Assembly (NCBI GenBank): GCA_950106755.1
Contig: OX467087.1
Coordinates: forward strand, 24,184,047 to 24,248,046
DNA: 64,000 nt
Reading direction: 5' to 3'
Source: Climacium dendroides
Taxonomy: Eukaryota; Streptophyta; Bryopsida; Hypnales; Climaciaceae
Below are positions 48,764 through 60,228 of the stretch, piece after piece. Each line of letters starts with the position of its first letter. Positions within the stretch are counted from its first letter, which is position 1. A program made the position numbers and the translations under genes. The notes under the pieces were generated by a model. The model was not told where the DNA came from, made no database searches, and was given only the letters and a program-made list of their open reading frames with translations.

Positions 48764-48795
48764 ACCTTGTGATTTTAGTAGCATGAGTAGTATGA

Positions 48796-49020
48796 TGTTC
48801 ACAAAGAGATTCACAATCTGAATGTCTTTTATGACAAAGTAACAATGGGAGATCTTTGAAAGGTACTTGTTATTGGAACAAAAGTGGTAGGTTCTAAGCA
48901 ATTCATTGTCCAACTTACAAAAAATGGACAACTAGCATTGTTGAGATCAAATGTACTTCCACCATATGATGAACTCAAATTCCTTCAAGATAACTTGAAG
49001 TTTGGATATGGCTATTGCAA
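48796..49020 (+). pseudogene. ORF X, unit 2 copy, 3' part
   Basis: Continues exactly where 41840 stopped relative to unit 1 (33079 onward). A TGA interrupts the frame after TMGDL-like codons at about 48858. The remaining frame reads VGSKQFIVQLTKNGQLALL, close to unit 1. Confidence 0.8.
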
Positions 49021-49241
49021 GTGTACAAATGACATGCTACATGGGGTTATAGTTCTTTGTATGCAAGGGCATCAAGTGAGTCCAATACAAACCATGGGGT
49101 TATAGTTCCTTGTGTGCAAGGGCATCAAGTGAGTCCAATAGAAGCCGTTGCATGTATTTTGAACATGGTGATTCTCATAAAAAGTGTCCTTCATAATTTT
49201 GCAAGTTTAGGTTATTTTTCTTTTGTATAATTTATGTAATA
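49020..49241. repeat. Unit 2 remainder of the ORF X tail repeat
   Basis: Counterpart of 33302-33747 with fewer repeat copies. Ends at the small Helitron. Confidence 0.8.
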
Positions 49242-50032
49242 TCATACTACTAAAATCATAACTCCCTCTGTAATATCACAAATGCTACCATTAATACTAG
49301 GGGCCAGTGCTTGCTATGCTATGGATTTATTGTATTACATATTAGTAAAATTTTGATATATTTGAATAGAATGCATGATAATGATTTCCATAAGTCTTTA
49401 AAATAATTATTTTAAATATTTTGTAAAGATATTTTCAATCATACATACATAGAAATCATAGTTTTACAGAATGTGATATTACAGAAATAGAGTAGCAGTT
49501 TGCAATCACCTTTGTAATATTACTTTTTACAAAGGGTGATATTATAAAAATTAATATAGTCCTTGCAATTAAGGTGATATTAGAGAGGATCTATAGGATG
49601 GTATTATAAAGGTAGCAATTTCATTGTTTTTTATTGGCTTTATACTTCTTTTGCACTTCTATGATTTTGTACTTTTGTGAGCTTTGAATTAAATTGTTCA
49701 CGAAACTTTTAAAATTTACAATTTTTTCCATTAAATTCTTCTATTTTGGGTTGCCATTGTTTGTAACAATGGAGTCAAATTACTAATGCATTTTAATGTA
49801 TGTGTATCTTTTACCATATTCATCATTGCATGTATTTCATTCATCATTCATTAAATTTTCTATTGTTTATTTAAGTATATGCTCATTTATTAAAAAAAAA
49901 ATATGAACATTTTAATAAATTTTATTTGAATATTTATTGAAATTCTTGCTCTACATTCTGACTATCTAATACATAAAAATCCTAATAAAAGTTTAATGAT
50001 GAGTGCGTAGCATAGCAAGCGCCAACCGCTAG
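49242..50032 (+). mobile_element. Non-autonomous Helitron, unit 2 copy
   Basis: Counterpart of 33748-34530, with the same TCATACTACT start after A and GCCAACCGCTAG end before T. It was present before the unit duplicated. It also keeps the inverted internal CTAG end at 49297-49300. Confidence 0.8.
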
Positions 50033-50099
50033 TGTCATTTAAAATAATAAATATTTTTCATGAAAGACAGTACTTTGTTGTTGCAATTCCATTTTCACT

Positions 50100-51620
50100 A
50101 CAAGGTTTAAAATTCCACATGAAGCATTGTAAAATATAATGTGACCGGACGCCTGGGCCTAAGTGTGAAAACATACACCAGACGGACAAGATGATTGATG
50201 GTGTGGCAATTTCCCTCCATCAAGTGGCGGACGAAATGGTGGAGACCGGGTTTCTGTGGACGTCCCGGTCTGAACCGGGCCTGCTGCAACAAGACAGAAA
50301 ACCCTAGATGCTCTAACAAAGTTCCTAAGTGCCGTTAGAGCTGGTTCTGTGTCACTTCAAGTGTGTGTGCGGGTGCTGTGCATCAGTCGCCGAGCTTCTG
50401 TGTGTGGAGGAGAATGGTTTGGTTTCGGTGGTTGTATAGGGTTTGGATTAAGCTTGCGGTCGTGTCTTTGATTGGGCTCTCGACGTGGATGCAGGTTATC
50501 ACAATGACGAGTGTCTACTTCAAGACGGATACATCTGGACCTGTTGAGTTATTCTGTCCCGTTGATGGAAGGATCGATTTTCTTCAGCCAAACTTTGGAT
50601 CGAACCCAAACTGTAGACCTTCGAAGAGACTGAGACTGAGACTTAGACTTAGACTGAGACTTAGACTTGGTCTAGGGTTTGGGTTCGATCCTACGTCTGG
50701 ACTGTATTTCCTAGAGACGGACTGAAGTCAGCACTGAAGTGGGAGACGATCGAGGCGCACTTCAAACTGAAGAGAAAACTTGTCGGAACGGAAGAAGATC
50801 CTGTTGTAGTCACTGGTGAGGCTCCAGTGTCTACAGGTATGTTTCCCGCGCGCACTCCGTCTCAGTCTCTTCTGGTTTAAGGTTTAGGGTGGTGGAAGCC
50901 GATGCCGACGGGTTGAGTGTGGCCACCTTCGTTGCGGTGGGGTGAGTTGAGATGGGTGATAGAAGGTTTAAGGTTCAAGTATTTCCGGTTTGTTGTCACC
51001 TGGTCGTCGTCACTTGTGCCTTGTTAATCGTAACCGCGTTGGCGCAGCTGGTTCTTGCACATGTGTGTCATGGTATGTTTCCTTTCGTGAAAAATGGTCA
51101 AGAAGTCGATCCAGTAGCTTTTACTCTTGCTCCTCTGTCGTCGTGAAATCGTGCCAGATACGTAGTCTTGTGACCGGAGTGATTATGACATGACACGAGT
51201 CCATGTTTGTGCGTAATTTGTGTAAAAAGTTTGGCATATTATTTTTGCAGAATGAGAAGCGCCATGGCCCAAACCCTGAAATGGGATGCTTGTGTATCTC
51301 ATCCCAGGATCCCTGAGGTGTCTTTGATCCAGCTGATGTAGCACTTGTTTCTTTCTCTTGAAATGCCACTGAAATGCGTTAGGATTTTCTGGGAACTATG
51401 GCTGTAATTTTTAGATGCTTATGGAATTATACCTAGATGTCAATGAGGTTGAGTGTAGTTTCATCTGTAATTTCATGGTGCCCCAAATTGGCCCTACTGC
51501 CAAAACGCACAAACTGGATGGAACTTGGATGGACAAGCTCAATAGAGTATTCAAGGGAAGTTATAATGAGAGAATATAAATCGCCATTCCGCCTAAGAAC
51601 GTGGGTTCAGACCAGAAACT
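50100..51620 (+). pseudogene. Unidentified exon-like fragments, unit 2
   Basis: Counterpart of 34600-36120. Differences include a deletion of about 6 bp near 50480, a changed string near 51310, and substitutions with an added stop in the last fragment (GAATATAAATCG at about 51575). This suggests no selection on that fragment. Confidence 0.4.
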
Positions 51621-51635
51621 CCCATTAACATGCAG

Positions 51636-51723
51636 TCCACCGACGCATGTTCCCGTTTATGAAGCTTATTTTGACGGGTGTTTGCTTTATTAAGTTTCAT
51701 AAACAGGAACATGCGTCGGTAAA
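51636..51723. repeat. 28-bp-arm hairpin, unit 2
   Basis: Counterpart of 36136-36223. It has three mismatches, all at places different from unit 1. Confidence 0.88.
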
Positions 51724-52301
51724 ATGAACGGCAAAAAGCGGAGTCCCCCCGTAAACTCCCCGTTCACTGTCCGGGATATTCTGTACCATTGTCACAGTAT
51801 CCTACATAAACAGCGCACAGAAAGAAGTGCACGAGTGTGCGAAGAAAACGGTATCCTTCGGTGCAAGACCAGTTCTCAAGGATTAAAACTCCAAAAAGTA
51901 ATTTCATTTCGGTGAATGCTCTTGTTCTTACAAGATTTAAGTAGTGCGAACTACGAAGCACTCGAGTGTCAGCTTCCAAAAACTAAGAATTTGCGTCACA
52001 TCTTTACGGATGGTATGAAGGACCCTTTTTAAACGACTACTGAAACACATTATTCCCTCGGCATTTGAATGTGACATGCGCAATTTGCCGCCTATATGCT
52101 TCGAGAAACGGAAGAAGGGTCTGGGTGAGAAGTATGCCAGATGTCATGCACCTACTTTGAAGTCCTTCCTTACTTCTCCTCCATATCATTTTCCTTGTAT
52201 ATTAATGAGAGAAAAAAGAGTACTCTAGCCTACAAAAACAACAACCCTTTCAATGTAACTAAGTTCCATCTACAATCAAGTGAAAGAATACCGAATCAAA
52301 C

Positions 52302-53297
52302 CTGACTGGAAACAACATCCCATAGACCATCCCTGGCGAGCAATAAGAATTCCACGTCACTGGTGATCAACTTTTCCTGCATGGAACAAGCACCAGATTT
52401 AGGTGTATTCCCAATATCCATTTCTGAAAGTGAAGAATGTTCACTGCTGGAATGGGAAGGGAGAGTAAAACATGATGTACCTCACCTGAATTTCGGGTTA
52501 GGAACAACCATATTTTTTCAGAAGCCGGTCACGAAAAGCTCGAGAGACAGCAAGAATACCGCCTACACGCCAAGTGCCTGCAAAAAAATAACGGACCATT
52601 CTCTGAGCTAATAAATCTCATACAGAAATATTAAAGCACACTGAGTGAAGAAGTACCTACGCCTTCCATAGAACTAAGCACAACACTGAGTTGCGCGCAA
52701 TAGATACCAAGAAACAGGGATTCCATGTTCCAAAACGAAATGTAAGAAAATAGAATGATATCTATGAGAATGTTTGCATGACTCTATTGAACCCACCGGA
52801 CCACATGACGACTCCGCCAGCATCCTCAATACGTTGGCGTTCATCAGTTTGGTTTAGCTTGTGGTCATCGGACAAAGCAATCGCTGAAAACAATGAAAAG
52901 AGTAAAACAGGCAATCAGGGCTGTGAGTTCATTAGTTTGAGATAGAAAACGTGAACGTCGTTAAGGCTAATCAGTAGAATTCCACATTCTTGGTTTTTAA
53001 TATTGACGAACTATGCAACTGCCACCAACAAACATTATCTGTAAGTGTAAACATGATTGACCTCAAAATGCGGAACCTCCACCCACAAAGAAAGGAGCAA
53101 AAATGCTCTTAGAATTCAAGATTACCAAGATTCGTGAATGCGGTTTTTCACATTTGTATGCCAGGACTGGTGCTCAAGGTGCCGAACAATCCATACCAAT
53201 TGCAAGCAATAAGTATCAATAAGAAATTGAGGATGCTTTAGCAAATTCTTGAAAAGCTGCTGCTTGACATAATCACCTGCTTGGGAGCCACCATGTC
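52302..53297 (-). pseudogene. Plant PP2C phosphatase pseudogene, unit 2
   Basis: Minus-strand exons 53197-53297, 52793-52883, 52486-52577 and 52302-52376 match unit 1. The exon with [12 protein letters not shown] is missing: a deletion of about 335 bp joins the equivalents of 37645 and 37982 at about 53143. The same RDR, ARDGLWD and stop defects as in unit 1 show that the gene was dead before the duplication. Confidence 0.85.
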
Positions 53298-53698
53298 CTG
53301 CATAATGACCATAATTAGCTTGTTTTCACGTCACAACCTGCTCACATCATACATCGGACTAACAATATCAACGATTGATTTAATGACCGTTTGAAATGAA
53401 CGCAACAGAAGAGATCATACCTGAAACGACAAAGACAACCCTGCTTATTACCGTCAAACAAGGACTGAAGTCAGAGCATAGTCTCGCTAGACTAAACATA
53501 TTTATCATAAGCTAATAGTTTCAAGAGTATGAGTAAGTAGGTGTGGTCGATATTGATCCGGGTCTGATATAATTATCCATGCCTGACTCGGTACTTCTCT
53601 AACTTCTGTACCCAGACGGGCTATGATACTGAAAAAGCGCCAATTTCTTAGAATTTCGTCCTCTTAACACAAATGACAACATATACTGTGCTTTGCAG

Positions 53699-54423
53699 AT
53701 CCTTACAAGGGAGATTCTAACGGCAAGCATGGTGGATCTGTTTTGTAGTGAAAAAATGGCCACCCGGCATGCTTAGATTGTTGCAAGGAACTTCTATGGA
53801 GATGTCAATTCTGCCAACTCCAGATTGGTCCTATCCGTTGCTTTGCTATTGAGAAGATTGTACAATCCTTGCAAGTCAGCTGCAAGTATGCTCCCCATGG
53901 TTGCAAGGAGATGCTAAAGCTTACAGACCGAGAAGAGCATGAGGAGGAGTGCGAGTTCATGCCGAATCTTCACTGCCCACTACCTGGATGTAGTCACAGA
54001 GGTACCAAGTTTACGCTCCCCGTGCACTTGAAGGAGGACCATAGTGTGCGAACAGTGGAACTCAATGTGATTAGTCGAACTGTGGGCATTAGAATGGAGC
54101 CCTCCGAGCGATTAGTGATGGTGGAAGGGATTCGAAAGGAGATGTTCCTTGTGCATCGGGACCAAAAGGCCGAATTTCAAGGAGAAATATTCTTCTGCTC
54201 TTCGTTTGGGCCGAATAACAGCAATTATGAGCTCAAAGTTAGTTTGAGCTATACTGATAGACTTTCCTACGCGATGGCGAATCGAATCGAAGATATTCGG
54301 TATGTTAAGGATCCTGAAAAGGAACAAGATTTCCTCATCTTTCCTTCACATCGATATGGGGTAACGAAAGGCTGTAGATTAGACATTCTGCTTGGCGTCT
54401 TTCCAGTTGCTCCCAAAGCCTAA
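53699..54423 (+). CDS. SINA-type E3 ubiquitin ligase, partial, best-preserved copy
   Basis: The frame is open 53752-54423 (about 223 residues to TAA-type stop). The second half of a RING finger (NGHPACLDCC, RCQFCQLQIG) is followed by a SIAH zinc finger (CKYAPHGCKEMLKLT, HEEECEFMP, HCPLPGC, LPVHLKEDH) and a short TRAF-like SINA domain (ELNVISRTVGIRMEPSERL, EIFFCSSFGPNNSNYELKV) ending FPVAPKA. SINA proteins are RING E3 ligases that bind substrates through the C-terminal domain. The first half of the RING lies one frame off across an A-run at 53751-53756, and no 5' exon was found upstream of the conserved TTTGCAG. It may be a pseudogene, or may be translated only from the internal ATG at about 53908, which would lack the RING. 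Confidence 0.78.
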
Positions 54424-55496
54424 GAGGATAGGGATTGATCCCTGTACGTTGAACTTTGACGTTTTTGAAAGTGGAGCAGAGTGAAGTGGGACGTCTCTCA
54501 TCTCAGAAGAGCCCACTTTTGGCTTTTTTTACAAATTTTGCTACACTCTAGTGACTTCACACTTTCAATATTTTACATATTATTTTTAGGGTAATTTAAT
54601 TATTTGCCAAACTCGATATCTACTCGATACGTACTCAACCCTCTCTAACCCTGCATATCTTTAGGACCTGTCATGTTATGTACATATCTTTTTGGACAAC
54701 TTCCGCATTTGGGAATTTGGCAATCCTAGGCTGCAAAATTACAGATCTTGTTTTCGATAATAGATTGCCGAGAGCAAGTGCAGAATTGACGAACCCATAC
54801 ATTGTATTTGCCATACAACCATTGTAACAGAAGCTAGGAAAGGCCTTCAAATGGTGTGACTTGATATTTCGTATCACATCCAGGGATTCCAGGGTGTATA
54901 ACTTGCACTGCAGGGGTTGTTTTTAACAGAGATGTGTTTCTTTCTATGACCTTATAACAGAGTGCAGTTGAAAACCCTAAACCCTAAACCTTTATTCATT
55001 CTAGACATTTTAGTTGTGGCAATATTCTTATTAAAAAGGGCAAATACAAATGTGGGAATCTTTCCACTTTCAGGCTACAATGAACTGCTCTCATTTCCAA
55101 GCACATGTTTCACCATAACTCCTCTATTATAATCCAGTCACTGCACTTTCACAGTGCTACAGAACTCCATATAATCACGAGCATTCTGGGTGCCTAGGTT
55201 GTGACATTAGAAAGGTCAAGCAGACCCCAACTCAAGGACAAAGTTATTCCTCTCAACAGAGAGACTGGCAAGCTGAATGTTGTAAATCGGGGTCTGATTA
55301 AGATAGTACTGTACAACCCAATCAGACACCTATTATCTGTAGTTAATCTCCCTAGGTGCACCTTCAGTTAATTATCACCTTCCTAACTATGCAAACATCC
55401 CCTTTCTAGAATAGAATCCAAATCCTGCATCATGTTAACCTCGCAACTCCCTCCACAATCTAAACTCTGAACCTCAAAATATGCTCAGTTGCTCAC
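54424..55496. other. Intergenic
   Basis: No gene seen. About 55185-55215 (TCTGGGTGCCTAG..TGTGACATT) loosely resembles the kinase intron 4/5 repeat, suggesting a dispersed family. A short telomere-like tract lies near 54976. Confidence 0.5.
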
Positions 55497-55661
55497 CTGC
55501 GAGTGGAACGGAAGCATAGACCGAGGCAATTCAGCGACGTCAGAGCTGAAAGTCCCCGAAGAGGTCGGAAATCCAGGCGCAGCCAGCAACCCCCCCGTCG
55601 AAAACGGAGTCGACACTTGCACTGAACCCAGGCCCTCGCTCTCCAACGCCTGACGAACATT
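55497..55661 (-). pseudogene. Orphan GH17 (endo-1,3-beta-glucanase) exon
   Basis: A 165-bp phase-0 segment with an acceptor (CTGCAG before 55661) and a donor (GTGAGC after 55497) on the minus strand. It reads NVRQALESEGLGSVQVST, then FSTGGLLAAPGFPTSSGTFS. This matches the GH17 stretch of the type ALxxAGLgxxVKVSTa...PPSxGxFs. No neighbouring exon with the N-terminal GVNYG motif or the catalytic Glu regions is recognisable within 1 kb on either side, so it looks like a gene fragment, though a large intron cannot be excluded. Confidence 0.6.
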
Positions 55662-58600
55662 CTGCAGCATCAAATTTAAGTAAAACCACACGGCCACCAA
55701 TTCCAAATATATATACCCTCAATCGTCGGACATACACTCAATCGACCAGCTAGCAGTTTTATATTCCGATCGCCCAATTCCACATCCACAAGCTTCCAAC
55801 AGCCACTGGAGAACTCCAAAATGTCCATCTATGGAATTCTGTTTTAAAGAATTCCATAGTTAATGTCCAGAAAATAGAATTGGATACACTAGGACGCAAT
55901 AGGAATGGAATTTGGACAACAAATGCCCAGTGATGATAGAATAGATTGGTGATGCCCACGTCGATGTCGGATCGGAGTTCGCCATGTCGTTGAATTGAGA
56001 ATTGTGGCATCCGTGTTTTAGATTCGAACATGGCGAATCGATCAGGATTGAAGGAGAGGAACGACTTGTGAGGGTGATGGGAGGTTTTCAGCGACGCGGC
56101 CCTAGTTGATGCCAACGGAGTCTGATTGACTTTGACGTGGTGCTGTTGATAACGTCATCGTTCACTATTGCTGCAATTAACATGCTGGGTTGGGGTGACA
56201 TTGGAGAGCTTGCTTGGTCGATTGGAGCTTTGATTCAATCACTTTGATTCGGTTTGGGTTCCGTCGACAACTGGAAGGAGAGTTTTCAGGAATGGTTAAT
56301 AGTGTTTTCATGTAGGGGTAGTGATTTATTCACTAGGTGGCGTGGAGAACACAATTGTTGAAGAATTACTCAAAGCATCTCCGAGTATGAATCATGAGGA
56401 TGCCACGATTCTTCTTCCCTCATTAATTTACTTGTTTGTTGAATATATATGTTAAAATTTGTAGAATATTTTTGCTTCTGCTACAAAAGGTCTGTTTGGC
56501 TCCCAGGGTGGTGCTGCTAATATCATTAGTGTCATTGCTGTTTTATCACCATGCGAAGGTGTTGCTCCAGACGCCATTGGGAAGCTTGCTTGCTAAATCG
56601 ATGAGAACTCCGATTCAGTAATTGACAGCATTTGTTTTCGCGTCAGTTTGTCACATTATTCAGCAATAGTAGCAGGGTTTCCTTGGGTGGAGCTCGTGCA
56701 GAGAAAAGTCTTTTATTCACTTACATGGACCAAACTGATAATGTAGATGTAAGCTTATGTTCGTTTTAACTGGAGTTAAGACTCTCCGCCCTCCCTGTGG
56801 ATGTTTGTGTAACATGCTCTTTGATGATTCCTCTTCTCTTATTTGCTTATTTGTTGAAATTTTTAGCCTTTAATATTGTAGACTAGTGTGCTTCTGCAAT
56901 TTGAAGGGGAGTTATTTTCCTTGCTAAATAATGGTATGTTTACTTCTAATGTTTATATTCTGCTGTTGTACCAGTTTAACATTATTAGTAAGTCAACATC
57001 ACAGGGAGTATAACATAACATTATTGATAAGCAACATCACAGGGAGCTCATATTGAATCTGCGTGTGAAAAATGTTCATCATGGGTACTTAGTGTGGAAC
57101 CATGTACAATTAACACACCAAGGATTAAAATGAGTTGCCTATGGTGGTTATGGCTTATAACTTACACCTCTTGAATGGTTGTTTGGCACCTATAAATTGA
57201 ATGCTATTGCCTCGGTGAGGTAAAGTACTAGATGACTTAAATCACTTATGAGAGTAATTGTCACCTAGCAATATGATGTAGTTAACTTTGACAATTTAAG
57301 ACTCTTTGAAAAGGTTATTCGAGAAAAGTGTTCAATCGTTTCAAGGAATCTCCAATCATTTCAAAGAATCTTGAATATAGAGATTTGTACTTCAGGCCCA
57401 CATGGAACTAAAGGGTAATGAGATATGTGAACATTCACTATGACTACATTGATTGTCTTATTGTTGAGGGTGCAAAATAGGTATCACCTCCAAAATTAGC
57501 ATCACTACAAAATCAATCTTCTTGTGGAAACTAATTACAATAAAGTACAACTACATATTTCAATAGACAATAATTAAAATTAGTGTGATTTTGATAAATT
57601 AGTATCACAAACACTAATAGGTCAACTTAGTGTAACAATTAATCATATATTGGTATAAGATTATGCAATAACTATATACATTTTTTAGATTACAGAATTA
57701 ATATGAGTTGATTGTCACTAGAGCATAACCTAGTTGCCTTGAAGCCTAACATTATTTTGTACAAAATCCCACTCCATCAAGAACATAACATTATTAACCA
57801 ATGTGAGGGGGCCCCTTTTGCTCCCACAAAAGAAGGAGCCCCTAGCCTCCCAGTTAGCCAATGACTCTCTACAACTTCCTAGTCATCCAATGACATCAAT
57901 GTTGCAACTTCCTAGCTAGCCAATGACTCTTTGTAAATCAAACTAAATTCCCTCTCAAGGATCCAAGGAGGGATTACAATCTCCAAAGGGGAATGATTTA
58001 GGTTGGTTAACAATGTTATAAATATGCTAGAATACCCAAGGCAAAGTTCACTTGCTATTGTAGCCTTTCAATTCTATGGTAATTTGAGTGAGGTTACTTG
58101 ACAAGGTGTTTAATTAGGTTCTATTTCAGTCAAATAATGCCAACCTAAGTTAAAATACATTTCGAAAGTACAAGTTGCACCAAGGTTAGGTGTGTTGTTA
58201 TCCAGACATTTTTTTTCACAGCCTTGGTAAGAGTTGAGGTAAACTGACCCCCTTGCTTGTCCTTGCAAAGTCATTCCAGGGCTGCATGTAAAATAAAAGA
58301 CCCCCTATTTTGTGCTTGATTAATTTATCTTTTACACCTTTAATTTTGGGGGTCTCTAGTTGCAAATATGAATTCAAAATTTTCAAATTTATTATGTGTG
58401 TCAAATAAAAAATTTCAGCGTTGGCCAAGCGAGGGGATCAGTTCACCCCGGCCTCGGTAAGGATGATGCCAATCAGTTGAATGCATTCTGCGACTGCAGT
58501 TCCTCTGGGTTTACGTCTTTGCATCATGGCATACAAGTCCTGTGACCCAAGCCGCTGTAACTTGAATTGCTTCACAATCTTTTCACTTTTACACTAATTG

Positions 58601-60228
58601 CAGTGTTCAAGCCAAGTTCTGTAGAGAGTTGGAATATTTTCTTAAAGGCCCATTTTCCACAATGAGAATTGAATCTCAAAGGAAGTAGTCAATAGGGCAG
58701 ATCCTCTACGTTGATGTATCTTTGTAGTGAGGGCGTAAAAAAACAGTATCTCCTGCAAGCTTAGTGTCACTGCAAGAACAAAATAAAATTGCGGAAATTA
58801 GTTCAATCACAGTTAGACTTCAGCGTGCACAAATTAGAATCGAGTGACTCTGGTATATCCGTGCACAAGCGCTAATAGGATAACTTTTCTCAACTTTTCT
58901 TCCCAGCCTGTTGTAGAGAGATTTAGGTTAGCCCACAACGAGAGCTCAGACGTCTACTACAGTTGCAACTTACATGGTCATATTAGATAATATAGTGTGG
59001 TTCGAAACGACAAAACTGTGCCATTTAAGAGAAAAGAGCTCAAAAAATCTAGGACTGGTATAGAATTGAGGTTCCTGCAAGGGATCTTGAAGAATGGAAA
59101 TTTCTTGAAATTGGTTGACTGTGAAATATTGCATGAAATTCCCATTGAAATTCATGGGGCCTAGTGGTGCCGTAAGGTTGCTGACGAGGGTTGTTGCAGG
59201 GCCCCCTTCACAATGAGAAATGTCGGAGAATAATGTAGACAGACGTCTAACCCCACATAAAACTCTGGCCAACCTTCTCGCGCCACGACACGTTTACGAA
59301 GAGAAGACTATGACCCCAGGAACTCTGAAATGTCCACATGTCAAGAATTAATTAATTTTCTTGTTCTTAAAAGACTCTTGAGAAATGAGAATCATGCTGG
59401 CCCTTGGGCTTTCTTGATTAAATGGTGACGATCCTGAATCAAGGCACAAATACAGATGGTGAGCAGGAAGAGTGTGTCCTAAGAACTTTTTGAAGCAGCA
59501 AGGACTTCAGAAATTACTACAATAGTGATTGTATCAACGCATGGAAATGGTAAATTCCTAACCAGTATGATGTAACAAGGTAACCAGTATGGCCAAGGCT
59601 GTGGTCCAGGGTAACGCCAATATGCTCCATGATCGGTGCAGCGTATTACGTTACCGCTAATATGGTCGTATAAGTTATATTGGCGTCCTTCTGTGGCGAC
59701 CATGTACAAAGCTCACTAAAAATTAGCTTGACCGGTAATATAGATGTGAGGTTCAGATGGGCACCTGAAATGTGCCGATTTCTTGAAAGTTCGCCATTTT
59801 AACTAGTATGATGACTAATTCACAGGATCTATGCGATGCTGGACAGCTTGACTCAGTAACAATCTTAAAGAGACGGATACAGATTATCATCGCTGAGACA
59901 ACGGCCATCACACAACTGGCATGCAGACATAGAAACACAATATACATGAACTCGGAAGATGCTGGATTGGCAGCTTTTTGCCGCAGTGCCCTTTTGGTTA
60001 CCTTTGTGTTGCCATGCCTTTCGACAGCTTCTTGAGGCCCCCACCCGTTAAGTGGAACCGGCTTTTACTTCTACAAACGTGTTAAGTTCCTGCCACGAAA
60101 AATCATTTGGACAAATACACCTTCTGGATATGGAACACAATCTCATTGTTTGATATCACGTTCAATAGTCGAGCTGCGTTAACTCACTTTGTGCCAAGCA
60201 AAGCTTCGCCTTCTGGAATTACACACAG
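55662..60228. other. Intergenic with a few unassigned coding-like segments
   Basis: On the plus strand, about 56320-56440 reads VVIYSLGGVENTIVEELLK and then NHEDATILLPSLIYLFV, and about 56480-56625 reads LFGSQGGAANIISVIAVL and then APDAIGKLACKIDENSD. These look like exons of an unknown helical-repeat protein but cannot be chained. On the minus strand, frames at 58970-59272 and 59479-59709 are open but unrecognised. 57.0-58.4 kb is AT-rich spacer. The last few hundred bases before 60229 probably include the promoter of the thaumatin-like gene. Confidence 0.4.

Larger units (their letters stand above)
41841..48795 (-). mobile_element. Autonomous-type Helitron with decayed RepHel
   Basis: 6955 bp on the minus strand. 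The 5' end is TCATACTACT (from 48795) and the 3' end is GCGTAGCAAAGCAAGCGC-CAACCACTAG (to 41841). It is inserted between A and T with no target duplication. Both ends are confirmed by the unit 1 copy, where TCACAAGA (ending 33078) joins TGTTCTC (from 33079) without interruption. It carries the Rep and helicase domains in broken frames, a long tandem-repeat region and a 5' sub-terminal palindrome. AT-rich spacer at 41.85-42.7 kb contains nothing else recognised. Confidence 0.95.
38323..53486. repeat. Tandem duplication unit 2, interrupted by a Helitron
   Basis: Same block order as unit 1. It is 15.2 kb long because a 6955-bp Helitron sits at 41841-48795; without it the unit is about 8.2 kb. 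Other differences from unit 1 are loss of about 335 bp with the PP2C GDSR exon, fewer copies of two small tandem repeats, and scattered indels. Confidence 0.92.

Noticed and set aside
49512..49524. TAATATTAC, the nick-site word of geminiviruses
   Set aside because: Unit 1 has TAATATCAC at the same place, so it is a single C-to-T change in a Helitron motif; no viral sequence surrounds it.
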